In this document: positions 1 to 9,474 of the stretch, piece after piece
How positions within the stretch are numbered: the stretch's first letter is position 1
How the letters are laid out: every line of letters begins with the position of its first letter
Source of the DNA: Saccopteryx bilineata
Lineage: Eukaryota > Chordata > Mammalia > Chiroptera > Emballonuridae
DNA length: 64,000 nucleotides
Reading direction: 5' to 3'
Assembly: GCF_036850765.1 (NCBI RefSeq)
Contig: NC_089495.1
Span: 122,411,033 to 122,475,032 of the forward strand
Notes under the pieces: model-generated
What the model was told of the DNA's origin: nothing
Database searches by the model: none
The model's input: only the letters and a program-made list of their open reading frames with translations
Translations under genes and position numbers: made by a program

Positions 1-59
1 AGTGAATAAATAAAAATCTTTTTTTAAAAAAAAACAACAACAAAAAAAAACATCGTTCA

Positions 60-153
60 GACTTAAATATAAATAAAACGGAAATAATGTAAGTTATTTA
101 TTCTTTCTCTGCGGACCGGTACTGGTCCGCGGCCTAGGGGTTGGGGACCACTG
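60..153 (+). mobile_element. hAT-type element, 3' end
   Basis: The segment ends GGGGTTGGGGACCACTG, a typical hAT terminal inverted repeat, preceded by the GGACCGGTACTGGTCCGCGG palindrome known at the ends of a widespread mammalian hAT family. The left boundary is unclear and falls near an A-rich run at 28-52. Confidence 0.6.
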
Positions 154-665
154 CATTAATGGAAGGGGAAACAGGGGCTTTCGAGGTGTCACTGTTATAT
201 TTCATGCATTCTAGTTACCTTGGTGAGTTCAGTCTGTGAAAATTCACCAATCTGTGTACTTATAGATCAACTTTTTGATATGTATCATACTTTAACTAAA
301 AGTTAAAAATATTTCAGTCAGGAGAACATTGTACTATCATGGTCCAATTTACAGTAAGAAAACACACCAGGGCCTCATACATCTTGAGCACAAACTTTTC
401 ACAGCTCAAAAATAGAGGGAAGCAGAAAATAACACGATGAGACTTTAGAAACTCTTACGATGATGGCTTACTATCACTACTCTATGAAAAAAAGTCATTC
501 CCAGAAATAAAACTGTCTTTACCAGGGATAGTTCAGAGCAATCTACATGTCCTACTTGTCCATATGATGGGATTCTGGTAACACTGTTTGCTGCTGCCCT
601 GTCCCTCAACCCCAATTTGAGATCATTCTAAAAGCACAAATTCCCATTTATATCAATACCAATTC
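154..665. other. Anonymous intron sequence
   Basis: About 510 bp of AT-rich intron. I see no repeat or gene signal in it. Confidence 0.6.
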
Positions 666-894
666 AAAGCATCAATTCTTCGTTGCAGCTCCTTAGTTGT
701 TCACGGATTGCTTTTCTCATAAGTCTTGACTGGGGGGGGGGGGGCTACTGCTGAGCTAGTGACCTCTGGGCTCAACAGCAATCCTATGCTCAAGCCGGTG
801 AGCCCGTGCTCAACCAGTGACCTTGGAGTTTCGAACCTGGGTCCTCCGTGCCCCTGTTCAACACTTTATTCATTGTGCCACTGCCTGGTCAGGC
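666..894 (-). mobile_element. SINE-B, lacking its 3' tail
   Basis: The minus strand starts GCCTGACCAGGCAGTGGCA, has the B box GGTTCGAAACTCC and ends in the conserved GAATTGATGCTTT segment. A G-run of about 14 at 730-744 lies where other copies have a short GGGG. The CT-rich tail is missing. Confidence 0.85.
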
Positions 895-969
895 TCCAGA
901 TAGTTTTTAAAAAAGAAAAAGCCAGAGGTTGAAAATCTAAGATTTCAGACCCCTTGGGATGCACCTAAT

Positions 970-1125
970 CATGTGGCAAGAGCACAGGACTCAAGAGGAT
1001 GAACACATGGGTTTAAACTCCATTTTCATCAACAATGAAGTGTGACCTTGGGCAAACAACTCTTCTCCAAATCTTGGTTTCCCCAGCAATAAAGCAGTGA
1101 CAATACTTGCCTCCCAGAGTATCCA
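970..1125 (+). mobile_element. MIR fragment
   Basis: The GTGTGACCTTGGGCAA core, followed by CTTGGTTTCCCCAGCAA, matches the conserved middle of the ancient mammalian MIR SINE. Confidence 0.8.
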
Positions 1126-1272
1126 AGGGGAGTCCATTAGAAAGTGGAATAAGCAGCACAGCAACTAGTTACAAAGCCACACTCCAGCTGCCCTGGTGAA
1201 CACACTGACTTCCCCACATAACTTTGTCAGACACATTAGCACTAATAGTGCTAATAAAACACAGCAGTCCTG

Positions 1273-1650
1273 GCCCTGGCCGGTTGGCTCAGCGGTAGAG
1301 CGTCGGCCTAGCGTGCGGAGGACCCGGGTTCGATTCCCGGCCAGGGCACACAGGAGAAGCGCCCATTTGCTTCTCCACCCCTCCGCCGCGCTTTCCTCTC
1401 TGTCTCTCTCTTCCCCTCCCGCAGCCAAGGCTCCATTGGAGCAAAGATGGCCCGGGCGCTGGGGATGGCTCTGTGGCCTCTGCCTCAGGCGCTAGAGTGG
1501 CTCTGGTCGCAACATGGCGACAGCGTCGCCCCTGGTGGGCGTGCCGGGTGGATCCCGGTCGGGCGCATGCGGGAGTCTGTCTGACTGTCTCTCCCCGTTT
1601 CCAGCTTCAGAAAAATGAAAAAAAAAACAAAAAAAAAACAAAAAAAAAAA
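1273..1650 (+). mobile_element. SINE-A, young, full length
   Basis: The tRNA-like head has A box TGGCTCAGCGGTAGAGCG, Ala-like loop CCTAGCG and B box GGTTCGATTCCCGG. The body ends TTCCAGCTTCAGAAAAATG, then an A-rich tail. It is flanked by a perfect 15-bp TSD, ACACAGCAGTCCTGG (1258-1272 and 1651-1665). It shares diagnostic bases with the copies at 39977 and 48189. Confidence 0.95.
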
Positions 1651-2023
1651 ACACAGCAGTCCTGGGGGACTGAATTTTACTTTCACTTAGTTAGGTTTCA
1701 TCCATGTAATGGGCACCACAGGATACACAGTAACAGAGGAGTAGGACTCTATTTTATTCTAAAAACACGATTCTGTGCTGACTTTAAAAAAGATTTTAAA
1801 TGCAGAAGTCTAGGATTACAATAGCTAATTTTCTCTTCCCTGTCTCTTCTATACCAATACTGGGAGACAAGAACTGCACTTAATTTTCTACACAAATAAT
1901 AGAAAATGATGTCTTTTAGAAAAGTGATGTGTAAGCATTTTGTTTGTAGATTGCTGTATTTTGAAATATTAGAATATTTCCTTGCCGGAACATATTTGGT
2001 CATCTGTAAATAATAAGAAAAGA

Positions 2024-2346
2024 GCCTGACCAGGTGGTGGTGCAGTGGATAGAGCGTCGGACTGGGATACAGAAGGATCCAGGTTCGAGACCCCGAGGTT
2101 GCCAGCTTGAGCGCAGGCTCATCTGGCTTGAGCAAAGAGCTCACCAGCTTAGACCCAAGGTCGCTGGCTCCAGCAGGGGGTTACTCAGTCTGCTGAAGGT
2201 CCACGGTCAAGGCACATGTGAGAAAGCAATCAATGAACAACTAAGAAGTCGCAACGTGCAACGAGAAACTGATGATTGATGCTTCTCATCTCTCTCTGTT
2301 CCTGTCTGTCCCTGTCTATCTCTGCCTTTGTAAAAAAAAAAAAAAA
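2024..2346 (+). mobile_element. SINE-B full length
   Basis: It runs from GCCTGACCAGGTGGTGG through the GGCTTGAGC-type body and AAGCAATCAATGAACAAC to TGCCTTTGTAAAAA. A short GAA-rich microsatellite follows at 2347-2368. Confidence 0.93.
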
Positions 2347-2376
2347 TAAGAAGAAGAAGAAGAAAAGAAATCATGA

Positions 2377-2642
2377 TTTTTTTTTCTTTTAAGTGAGAGA
2401 GACAGATAGGCAGGAAAGGTAGAGAGATGAGAAGCATCAATTCTTTGTTATGGTAGCTTAGTTGTTCACCGATTGCTTTCTCATATGTGCCTTGACCAGG
2501 GGGCTACAGCAGAGTGACTGACCCTTCCTCAAGCCAGCGACCCTGCTCTCAAACCAGATGAGCAGGTGACCTTGGGTTTTGAACCTGGGTCCTCTGCATC
2601 CCAGGCCAATGCTTTATCTACTGGGTCACCGCCTGGTAAGGC
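2377..2642 (-). mobile_element. SINE-B, antisense
   Basis: The minus strand begins GGCCTTACCAGGCGGTGAC and ends in GA-rich sequence (CT-rich in sense) at 2377-2420. It is the first of a cluster of five adjoining minus-strand copies. Confidence 0.9.
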
Positions 2643-2646
2643 CATA

Positions 2647-2888
2647 ATTTTTTTGGAGGAGTGTGTGACAGACACGGAGAGAGACAGAGAAAGGGAAAGA
2701 TAGGGACAGACCGGAAGGGAGAGAGATGAGAAGCATCAATTTTTTTGTTGTGGCACCTTAGTTGTTCATTGATTGTTTTCTCCTATGTGCCTTGACCGGA
2801 GGGCTTATAGCAGATTGAGTGACCCTTTCCTCAAACCAGCGACCTCAGGGTTTCAAACCTGGGTCCTCCACATCCCAGTCCGACAGGC
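2647..2888 (-). mobile_element. SINE-B, head truncated
   Basis: The 3' part and B box are present, but the sequence stops at CGGACTGGGATG, where the next SINE-A begins. The first part of the tRNA head is missing. Confidence 0.85.
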
Positions 2889-2889
2889 A

Positions 2890-3296
2890 TTTTTTCTTTC
2901 TTTCTTTTCTTTCCCTTCCTCCCTCCCCCCCTCCCTTCCTCCCTTCCTTTATTTTATTTTTTGTATTTTTCTGAAGCTGGAAACGGGGAGGCAATCAGAC
3001 TCCTGCATGCGCCCGACCAGGATTCACCCGGCACACCCACCAGGGGGCGTCACTGTTGCGACCAGAGCCACTCTAGCGCCTGAGGCAGAGGCCATGGAGC
3101 CATCCCCAGCGCCCAGGCCATCTTTGCTCCAATGGAGTCTTGGCTGTGGGAGGGGAAGAGAGAGACAGAGAGGAAAGAAGAGGGGGAGGGGTGGAGAAGC
3201 AGATGGGCGCTTCTCCTGTGTGCCCTGGCTGAGAATCGAACCCGGGAATTCCACATGCCAGGCCAACGCTCTACCACTGAGCCAACCGGCCAGGGC
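2890..3296 (-). mobile_element. SINE-A with CT-rich tail tract
   Basis: The head at 3296 reads GCCCTGGCCGGTTGGCTCAG inward, and the 3' end meets a long T/C-rich tract at 2892-2965. GCATTTTTTCTTT flanks both sides (2887 and 3294 on) as the probable TSD. Confidence 0.93.
2892..2970. repeat. CT-rich low-complexity tract
   Basis: TTTC/TTCC/CCTCC mixture at the tail of the antisense SINE-A. Confidence 0.85.
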
Positions 3297-3311
3297 ATTT
3301 TTTCTTTTTTA

Positions 3312-3544
3312 AATTTAAAGTAAGAGAGAGAGAAGAGAGAAACAGAGGGAGGAGAGAGATGAGAAGCATCATTCATAGCTGCATCACTTTAGATGTTGAT
3401 CAACTGCTTCTCATATGTGCCTTCACCAGGAGGCTCCAGCTGAGCCAGTGACACCTTGTTCAAGCCAGCCACCATGGGGTTTTGAACCTAGGACCTCAGC
3501 ATCTCAGGTCAACACTCTATCCACTGTGCCACTATTGGTCAGGC
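3312..3544 (-). mobile_element. SINE-B, diverged
   Basis: GCCTGACCAATAGTGGCAC lies at the right end, with a body of old substitutions and a GA-rich left end. Confidence 0.85.
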
Positions 3545-3548
3545 ATGA

Positions 3549-3689
3549 TTTCTTTTTAATTCTTTTGGGGGGTTTTTAGCGAGAGAGAGAGTAACAGAGA
3601 GAGAGGGACAGATAGGGACAGAAAGACAGGAAGGCAGAGAGATGAAAAGCATCAATTCTTTGTTGCAGCACCTTAGCCATTCATTGATA
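3549..3689 (-). mobile_element. SINE-B 3' part only, with TSD
   Basis: Only the last 140 bp of a B element are present. GCATGATTT flanks it on both sides, so this looks like a 5'-truncated insertion and not a later deletion. Confidence 0.75.
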
Positions 3690-4493
3690 GGCATGATTTT
3701 TTAAAAAAATAAGCTGTACAGTTATGGAGAGTAGACTCATCAAATCTTTCAATATACACTCTAATTCTAACAGCTTACAGTGGGTTCAATATTTCTTCAG
3801 GGAATATTATTCAAAGTTTTATCAATTTGTAAAGCAGTTTGTATAAAAGCATTTGTACAGGAAAGAGAGAAACAATTACATATTTAAGTTCTTACACATT
3901 AAAAAAAACAACAACCAAAATACCACTTATAGCTGGTCCCTGCATTACAGAAATGCAACATAAGCCAGTGAGTCTTACCCAGCTCTTCGAAGATTTTTCA
4001 ATCAACTACATAGGAGCAAAACTGAAATAATGCTGTGACTGACAGGCTTTTTAAAGACTTAACTCCTAAGAAAAATTCTACAGGGTCCTGACTAGGATAA
4101 CAGTACTGGGAGAGCCATTTAAAATCAGTTCTCTGCAGTTGCCCATTATATAGTTTATTAGAAACTATTAGAATGCTCTTCAACTTCTTAAGTCTTCCTT
4201 AGTATGGATTATAGACATGGCCTCAAACTACACTGATTCATTACTAACATTTTAAATAAGTACTTTATAATTACCACCTCCATATGTTACAGTTTTTGTT
4301 CGACACAAAAAACATCTTTGCTACACTTCCCCCATTACTGTGTGCCAAATCATAAAAAACACCCCCATTGTAGATATTATTCTGAATTTTAATAATTGCA
4401 AAAGTATACCTATGCCACGAAATGCTGCACTTAGTTTCCTCTGAAATGGATATTTCCACAAGGAGTCCTAAATCCTTGATTTTTTTTAATGCT
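3690..4493. other. Anonymous intron sequence
   Basis: AT-rich unique sequence of about 800 bp. No gene or repeat signal recognised. Confidence 0.6.
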
Positions 4494-4497
4494 TTAA

Positions 4498-4738
4498 CCC
4501 TTTGAGTAGTGAGTTTTTTTCATGCTTGTTGACCCTGGGAGTGAGTTTTTTCAAAAAATGAAATTAGTTCCAGTTCCAGTTTTATTAACTTAAAATCATG
4601 TTTGTTTGATAACCAATTTATGGAAACAAGAACATCATTCATTTGCCTTTTTCTAATGTTGCCTCACACATGTACGATCATACTCTGGATCGTCAGGAGG
4701 CACGAGGACGTACATGAACATTAGTACTACTCAAAGGG
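4498..4738. mobile_element. piggyBac MITE
   Basis: TTAA lies on both sides (4494-4497 and 4739-4742), and the ends are CCCTTTGAGTAGT and ACTACTCAAAGGG, a 13-bp inverted repeat. TTAA duplication with CCC/GGG termini is diagnostic of piggyBac. The 241-bp interior codes for nothing, so it was moved by another element's transposase. Confidence 0.93.
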
Positions 4739-4865
4739 TTAAGAAAGATTCTAGTTACCAAACTAAAGAAATCCAAAGGCCATTTGTTGGTCGAGTCTAT
4801 ATTCTGACCACTAGTGAGAAGTGCTCAGTTTTGCTCTTTAAACAATTTAAAAGGAAAGGAATAAA

Positions 4866-4925
4866 AAAGAGGAAGGGAGGGAGGGAGGGAGGGAGGAAAA
4901 GGAGTAGGGTTGGAAAGAAGGGAGG
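4866..4925. repeat. GGGA-rich microsatellite
   Basis: A GGGA/GGAA purine-rich tract with several perfect GGGA units at 4874-4896. Confidence 0.85.
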
Positions 4926-5215
4926 AAAGAAAACACCCCAAACTCCAAAATTTTCTACTGGTGGAATCATTCATCACTTTTATAATGTGTCATTTAAATA
5001 GTACCTCCTTTCTGGTTGCTCAAGCTAGATTTCTCTACCCTCTCTAAGTAGCCGCTATCAATGGGGATCAGTTTGAAGGAAGAACATTAGTGGATCAAGA
5101 GACCAAGGCCCACCAAATGGCCAGACATCATAGTTTAATACTGAACTGGTTTGACCTCAATCTAGTTCATGCGCACCTTATCAATTCAAATACTACTGTT
5201 TTTCTATTAAAAAGT
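4926..5215. other. Anonymous intron sequence
   Basis: Unique AT-rich sequence, no signal seen. Confidence 0.55.
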
Positions 5216-5223
5216 CTTAACCC

Positions 5224-5375
5224 GCCCTGGCCAGAAAGCTCAGTTGGTTAGAGCCTTGTCCCAGAGTACAGAAGTTATAGGTTCAATACCCGGTCAGGGC
5301 ACATACAGGAACAGATTAATGCTCCTGTCTCTTTCTCTCTCTCTAAAATCAATAAAATAAACATTTTTAAAAAGG
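5224..5375 (+). mobile_element. SINE-D
   Basis: A short tRNA-headed SINE: GCCCTGGCCAGAAAGCTCAG, B box AGGTTCAATACCCGG, then CT-rich sequence and an AATAAA-type tail. The TSD CTTAACCC lies at 5216-5223 and again after the tail at 5376-5383. Confidence 0.88.
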
Positions 5376-5383
5376 CTTAACCC

Positions 5384-5777
5384 GCCCTGGCCGGTTGGCT
5401 CAGTGGTAGAGTGTCGGCCTGGCGTGCAGAAGTCCCGGGTTTGATTCCCGGCCAGGGCACATAGGAGAAGCGCCCATCTGCTTCTCCACCCCTCCTCCTC
5501 TCCTTCCTCTCTGTCTCTCTCTTCCCCTCCCGCAGCCGAGGCTCCATTGGAGCAAGGATGGCCCGGGCGCTGGGGATGGTTCCTTGGCCTCTGCCCCAGG
5601 CGCTAGAGTGGCTCTGGTCACAACAGAGCGACGCCCCGGAGGGGCAGAGCATCGCCCCCTGGTGGGCAGAGCGTCTCCCCCTGGTGGGAGTGCCAGGTGG
5701 ATCCCGGTCGGGCGCATGCGGGAGTCTGTCTGACTGTCTCTCCCCATTTCCAGCTTCAGAAAAATACAAAAAAAATA
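5384..5777 (+). mobile_element. SINE-A full length
   Basis: Perfect TSD GGCTTAACCC at 5374-5383 and 5778-5787. It has two copies of the internal GGGCAGAGC module. It inserted directly behind the tail of the SINE-D, at the same target site. Confidence 0.95.
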
Positions 5778-5805
5778 GGCTTAACCCAAATTATCCTTAG
5801 CTCAA

Positions 5806-6440
5806 TGTAAAGCTAGTAGCCGCGGCCACCATCACAGCACTTCACCTGTGCAGGTTTAGGTTCGCATTTAATTTGGCCAGACGGTAAGGAATCTACAGAG
5901 CCAAGAACTGTTGAGCCATCCTCTTTATTTCTGCTCGCAATCAGTGGGAGAAAAAATATACACAGCAGGAAAACACTTCCCTTTCCATTCAGGGCTTCCA
6001 AAACCACTGACCTTTTCCGTTTTTTTCCTTGAACCAAAGGCCTCACCAGTCTTATTCAGCTCTGTTCCCCATCTCCTTCTCCTGCATAAACTGGCTTCTC
6101 CTTCAGCATCCCGCCATTTTGGCTGCCTCCTCTCCTCCATGTGGCCTCCCTGCCCTGCTACAACAGGGTCTCCTCTTCTCTACAACAATGTGGTCTCTTA
6201 CTCTCCTTCCTCTGCAACAATGTGGTCTCTCTGCCCAAAATGGCCTCCTAGCTCCTCCTTTTAAAACTTTTTGGCGCGAAAGTCCTCCCCCATCACACAC
6301 TAGCATAACCAAGCCCCCTCCCAAGCATGAAAGCAATCAGCTGCATCATGTGAGAGCATTATCATATGAGCAGTGGCCGTTTTTAACAGTAAGAGGGAAC
6401 AAAACCAGAAAATACAGATTTTCAACTCATTTCCCCAACA
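5806..6440 (-). mobile_element. Solo LTR of an endogenous retrovirus
   Basis: The 635-bp segment starts TGTAAAGC and ends CCCAACA, flanked by CTCAA on both sides (5801-5805 and 6441-6445). On the minus strand an AATAAA signal lies at 5929-5924, about 120 bp before the LTR end. The upstream part has a repeated CTACAACAATGTGGTC module (6158, 6180, 6212) and two YY1-like GCCATTTTGG boxes. No gag, pol or env lies beside it, so it is the product of LTR-LTR recombination. The 5-bp TSD would suit class III, but the class is not certain. Confidence 0.82.
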
Positions 6441-6458
6441 CTCAACATTCCAGTTCTT

Positions 6459-6690
6459 TTTTTTTTTTTTAAGACAATTACGGTCTTTTTTTTTTTTTAA
6501 TTTTTATTTTATTTAATCATTTTAGAGAGAAGAGAGGGAGAGAGAGACAGAGTAAGAGAGACAGGGGGGAGGAGCTGGAAGCATCAACTCCCATATGTGC
6601 CTTGACCAGGCAAGCCCAGGGTTTCGAACCGGCAACCTCAGCATTTCCAGGTCGATGCTTTATCCACTGCGCCACCACAGGCCAGGCCAG
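6459..6690 (-). mobile_element. SINE-C with TSD
   Basis: Minus-strand SINE-C with B box CGGTTCGAAACCC. The TSD CATTCCAGTTCTT lies at 6446-6458 and 6691-6703. It sits just beside the LTR. Confidence 0.92.
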
Positions 6691-6703
6691 CATTCCAGTT
6701 CTT

Positions 6704-7284
6704 GTAGTTTGGCCATCACCTACTCATCTGTCCTTTTCACCCAACTATTTCACTAAGTGAACCCTACAGTTCAGTCAAGCCCGTCAACTCAGCAGTCCCT
6801 AAGCACACTGTACTTCTCTGATGTTTTCCTTCTGGTTGGACTGTCCTCTTCCTTATCTATTTGGATCTTTCAAGATTCATTTCAGAGTTTATAACCAGTT
6901 TGGTCATTTTTCTGTTTCATCTTTACAGTATTTAACAAAGGATCATGGTTAATACTAACATATAATTCCTTATGACACCTTGTCTACCACTACTCTGTAG
7001 TGCTTTGGTCCCTTTCCAAACTAAACTGAAGCACCCTAAAATTGGGGACATGGGGTGGACTGAATAGGGAAGGAAATTTTCAGGCTCCACACCCAATTCT
7101 CATGTGTATTCTCCATACCTCTTAGAATGAGGAACTGACTTGTATTGTTCTAAGTAATGTATACAGTATCATAGAACTAGCTTGGTACAGAAACAATGGA
7201 ATGAACACATTATACATTACCATCAAATTCCTTGGTGAAAAACAATTAACTTCTTGAACAGATAGATCCTTGAAAGAAAACTAG
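6704..7284. other. Intron sequence carrying first copy of an exact 40-bp repeat
   Basis: Mostly unique. Positions 7044-7083 recur exactly at 7808-7847. No gene signal. Confidence 0.6.
7044..7083. repeat. 40-bp exact direct repeat, copy 1
   Basis: Identical to 7808-7847, starting GGGGACATGGGGTGG and ending AAATTTTCAG. Similarity stops abruptly at both ends. It is not part of any SINE. Confidence 0.95.
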
Positions 7285-7604
7285 GCCCTGGCCAATGGCT
7301 CAGGGGATACAGTGTTGGCCTGGCATATGGATGTCCCAGGTCCAATTCCCAGTCAGGGCACACAGAAGAAGCAACCACCTGATACCCCCCCCTTTTCTCC
7401 CTCCTGCAGTCAGTGGCTCGACTGGTTCGAGCATGGCCCCAGGTACTGAGGATAGCTCAGTTGGTCTGAGTGCATCAGTCTCAGGTGCTAAAAATACCTT
7501 GGTACTGGAGCATCAGCCCTAGATGGGGTTGCCGGGTAGATTCCGGTTAGGGCTCATGTGTGAGTCTGTCTCACTATCTCCCCTCCTATCACCTTAAAAA
7601 AAAA
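7285..7604 (+). mobile_element. SINE-E, dimeric type
   Basis: GCCCTGGCCAATGGCTCAG head, B box AGGTCCAATTCCC, then a second tRNA-like A box TAGCTCAGTTGGTCTGAG at 7453-7470. It ends CACCTTAAAAAAAAAG. The flanks GAAAGAAAACTAG and GAAAAGAAGACTA form an imperfect TSD. Confidence 0.88.
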
Positions 7605-7807
7605 GAAAAGAAGACTAATTGCCATGAGTTTGTTCCTCCAAGGAAGGAGAAGCTAAATCAAGTAATAGAATTAGGCAATCAGTCTTCCTGTAACTTAAGC
7701 ACCACTGCCAAAAGACTTTGAGGTGGAGCACCTCAAAAGGGGGTATACCAAATCTTTTCCACAGACTGCCTGCTTCTACTTTCTCCAAGACAAAAAGGTA
7801 TTATGGT

Positions 7808-7847
7808 GGGGACATGGGGTGGACTGAATAGGGAAGGAAATTTTCAG
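7808..7847. repeat. 40-bp exact direct repeat, copy 2
   Basis: Second copy, 764 bp downstream of the first, on the far side of the SINE-E. Confidence 0.95.
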
Positions 7848-7951
7848 TATGAAATGGATTAGGAAGAAAGAAAATATAGCTCTGTTTCTGTCTATACTAA
7901 TACCTCTCAGCATGGGGGCCCTTCCTGGAATGCTAAGATGCCTGGTTCAGT

Positions 7952-8148
7952 CTGGCCTGTTGGTGCAGTGGATAAAGCATCAACCTGGAATGCTGAGGTC
8001 ACCAGTTCAAAATCCTGGGCTTGCCTGGTCAGGGCACACAGGACAAGCAATCAATGAACAACTAAGTAAAACAACTATGACATGATACTTCTTGCATCCC
8101 CACCCTCCTCCTCTCTCTGTAAAAGCAATATATAAAATCTTGAAAAAA
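7952..8148 (+). mobile_element. SINE-F (short type with AAGCAATCAATGAAC)
   Basis: Head TGGCCTGTTGGTGCAGTGG and the C-like CTGGGCTTGCCTGGTCAGGG, joined to the B-like AAGCAATCAATGAACAAC. Perfect 16-bp TSD AGATGCCTGGTTCAGT (7936-7951, 8149-8164). Confidence 0.88.
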
Positions 8149-8365
8149 AGATGCCTGGTTCAGTTTGCATGTTCAACTTCTGATTGACTTTTGCAATGTG
8201 TTAATTTTGAAGCTACAACTCCTCCAACAAAATTTTTACAAAAACAGTGTGTAAAAACCTGTGCCTTTTAAATTTTCCATTGAATGCAGTTAGGTTGATG
8301 TAGAGAGAGGAAAGAAATGAGACAGACATAGACACACATGCATATGGAATGATTAAGAGTTCAGG

Positions 8366-8514
8366 CCTGACCTGTGGTGGTGCAGTAGATAAAGTGTAGG
8401 CTTAGAATGCTGAGGTCGAAGGCCTGGGTTTGCCCAGTAAAGGCAACTACTATGAGTTGATGCTTCCCACTCCACCCTACCCCCAAATAAAAAAAATAAT
8501 AATAAAAAAAGATC
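8366..8514 (+). mobile_element. SINE-C, old
   Basis: CCTGACCTGTGGTGGTGCAG head, degenerate B box, AATAAAA tail. TSD AGAGTTCAGG at 8356-8365 and 8515-8524. Confidence 0.85.
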
Positions 8515-8524
8515 AGAGTTCAGG

Positions 8525-9464
8525 ATCACTCATGCATTTTTAAAATGGAAGACGTATTATAATGTTCATAGATTCATACTTGTAGGAAGATGAATAATTA
8601 AGACTAACCAAATTACAGGATATTTCTCTTTTCTGATAAATAAAACAAACTGGATACTCATCAATTTCTCCAGGTTCAGCTGTCATTAAGAAAGCTGTTC
8701 ATGAAATTTTAACAAAACAGGAAGGTAGTTCACATTACGTGCCATTACTCCACCCAGATAAACACAGAGGCAGTAAAACCTCAATGCACAGGTTATAACC
8801 CCAAAATAAACTCTTTCTACCAAAGGGGTACCAAGAGTTTCCATTCAAAATAACTGTCTTTTGTGTTTTGTAACTTGTGGAAGACATATTACTACTTGGG
8901 TGTAGTTGATTGTTCAACAGAAGAGTGAAATGCTCTCAGAATACCAGAATTTCATCTGCTAGGGTTTGGTGCGGGGAAGGGGGGGACACACGAGGACACA
9001 GAGAGACAGACATCAGGGAGTTTCAAAAAAGAAAATTCTGTACACTTGAAAAATTCAGCAATCATATGATCGTGTGTACCAGGCGAGTACCATGCAACAA
9101 GCCCTGAGCCAGGTGAGTTGAAAACAAAATAGATCTGCCTCCCAACGAGGCTAGAGTCTAGTAAAGTGCTGGCTGCAACATATAATTTCCCAAGAGAGGA
9201 AATTATGGGCTTGATGGCAACTATTAATTCAACAAAAAATATATGAGTTTCAAACACCAAAGAGATAGTGCTAACTCACATTTAGGGGATATAGGAAAAA
9301 TTCCTGGCTGAAGTGTGAACTAGGTTATAATTCTTTGTTTGCAAAGCTATAATTCTGCTAGGCCTGTGAGTGCAATGAACATAACATGGCAGACTTCCAA
9401 CTCGCTATCTAGCAAATGGAGGGATGGATTGTCTTCTTGGCCACTCTGGTGGCCATTAACCAAA
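8525..9464. other. Anonymous intron sequence
   Basis: About 940 bp without recognisable gene or repeat. Short open frames here show no domain I know. Confidence 0.55.
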
Positions 9465-9474
9465 AGATTGGTTA

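Noticed and set aside
730..744. G-run as G-quadruplex or regulatory site
   Set aside because: It is a single homopolymer run inside an antisense SINE-B, where other copies have shorter G-runs. Simple slippage explains it.
1273..1350. tRNA-Ala-like gene (A box, B box, paired ends)
   Set aside because: The same head recurs with a common 300-bp body in 17 SINE-A copies, has a TSD, and the cloverleaf is imperfect. It is a SINE promoter, not a tRNA gene.
5400..5747. Open frames of 110-130 codons with repeated motifs such as RFPARAHRRSAHLLLHPS or MARALGMAPWPLPQALEWLW
   Set aside because: These peptides recur wherever a SINE-A lies, in several frames and both strands. They are translations of the SINE, not a protein family.
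6029..6472. 147-codon open frame
   Set aside because: Antisense to a solo LTR and running into the neighbouring SINE. Repeat-derived.
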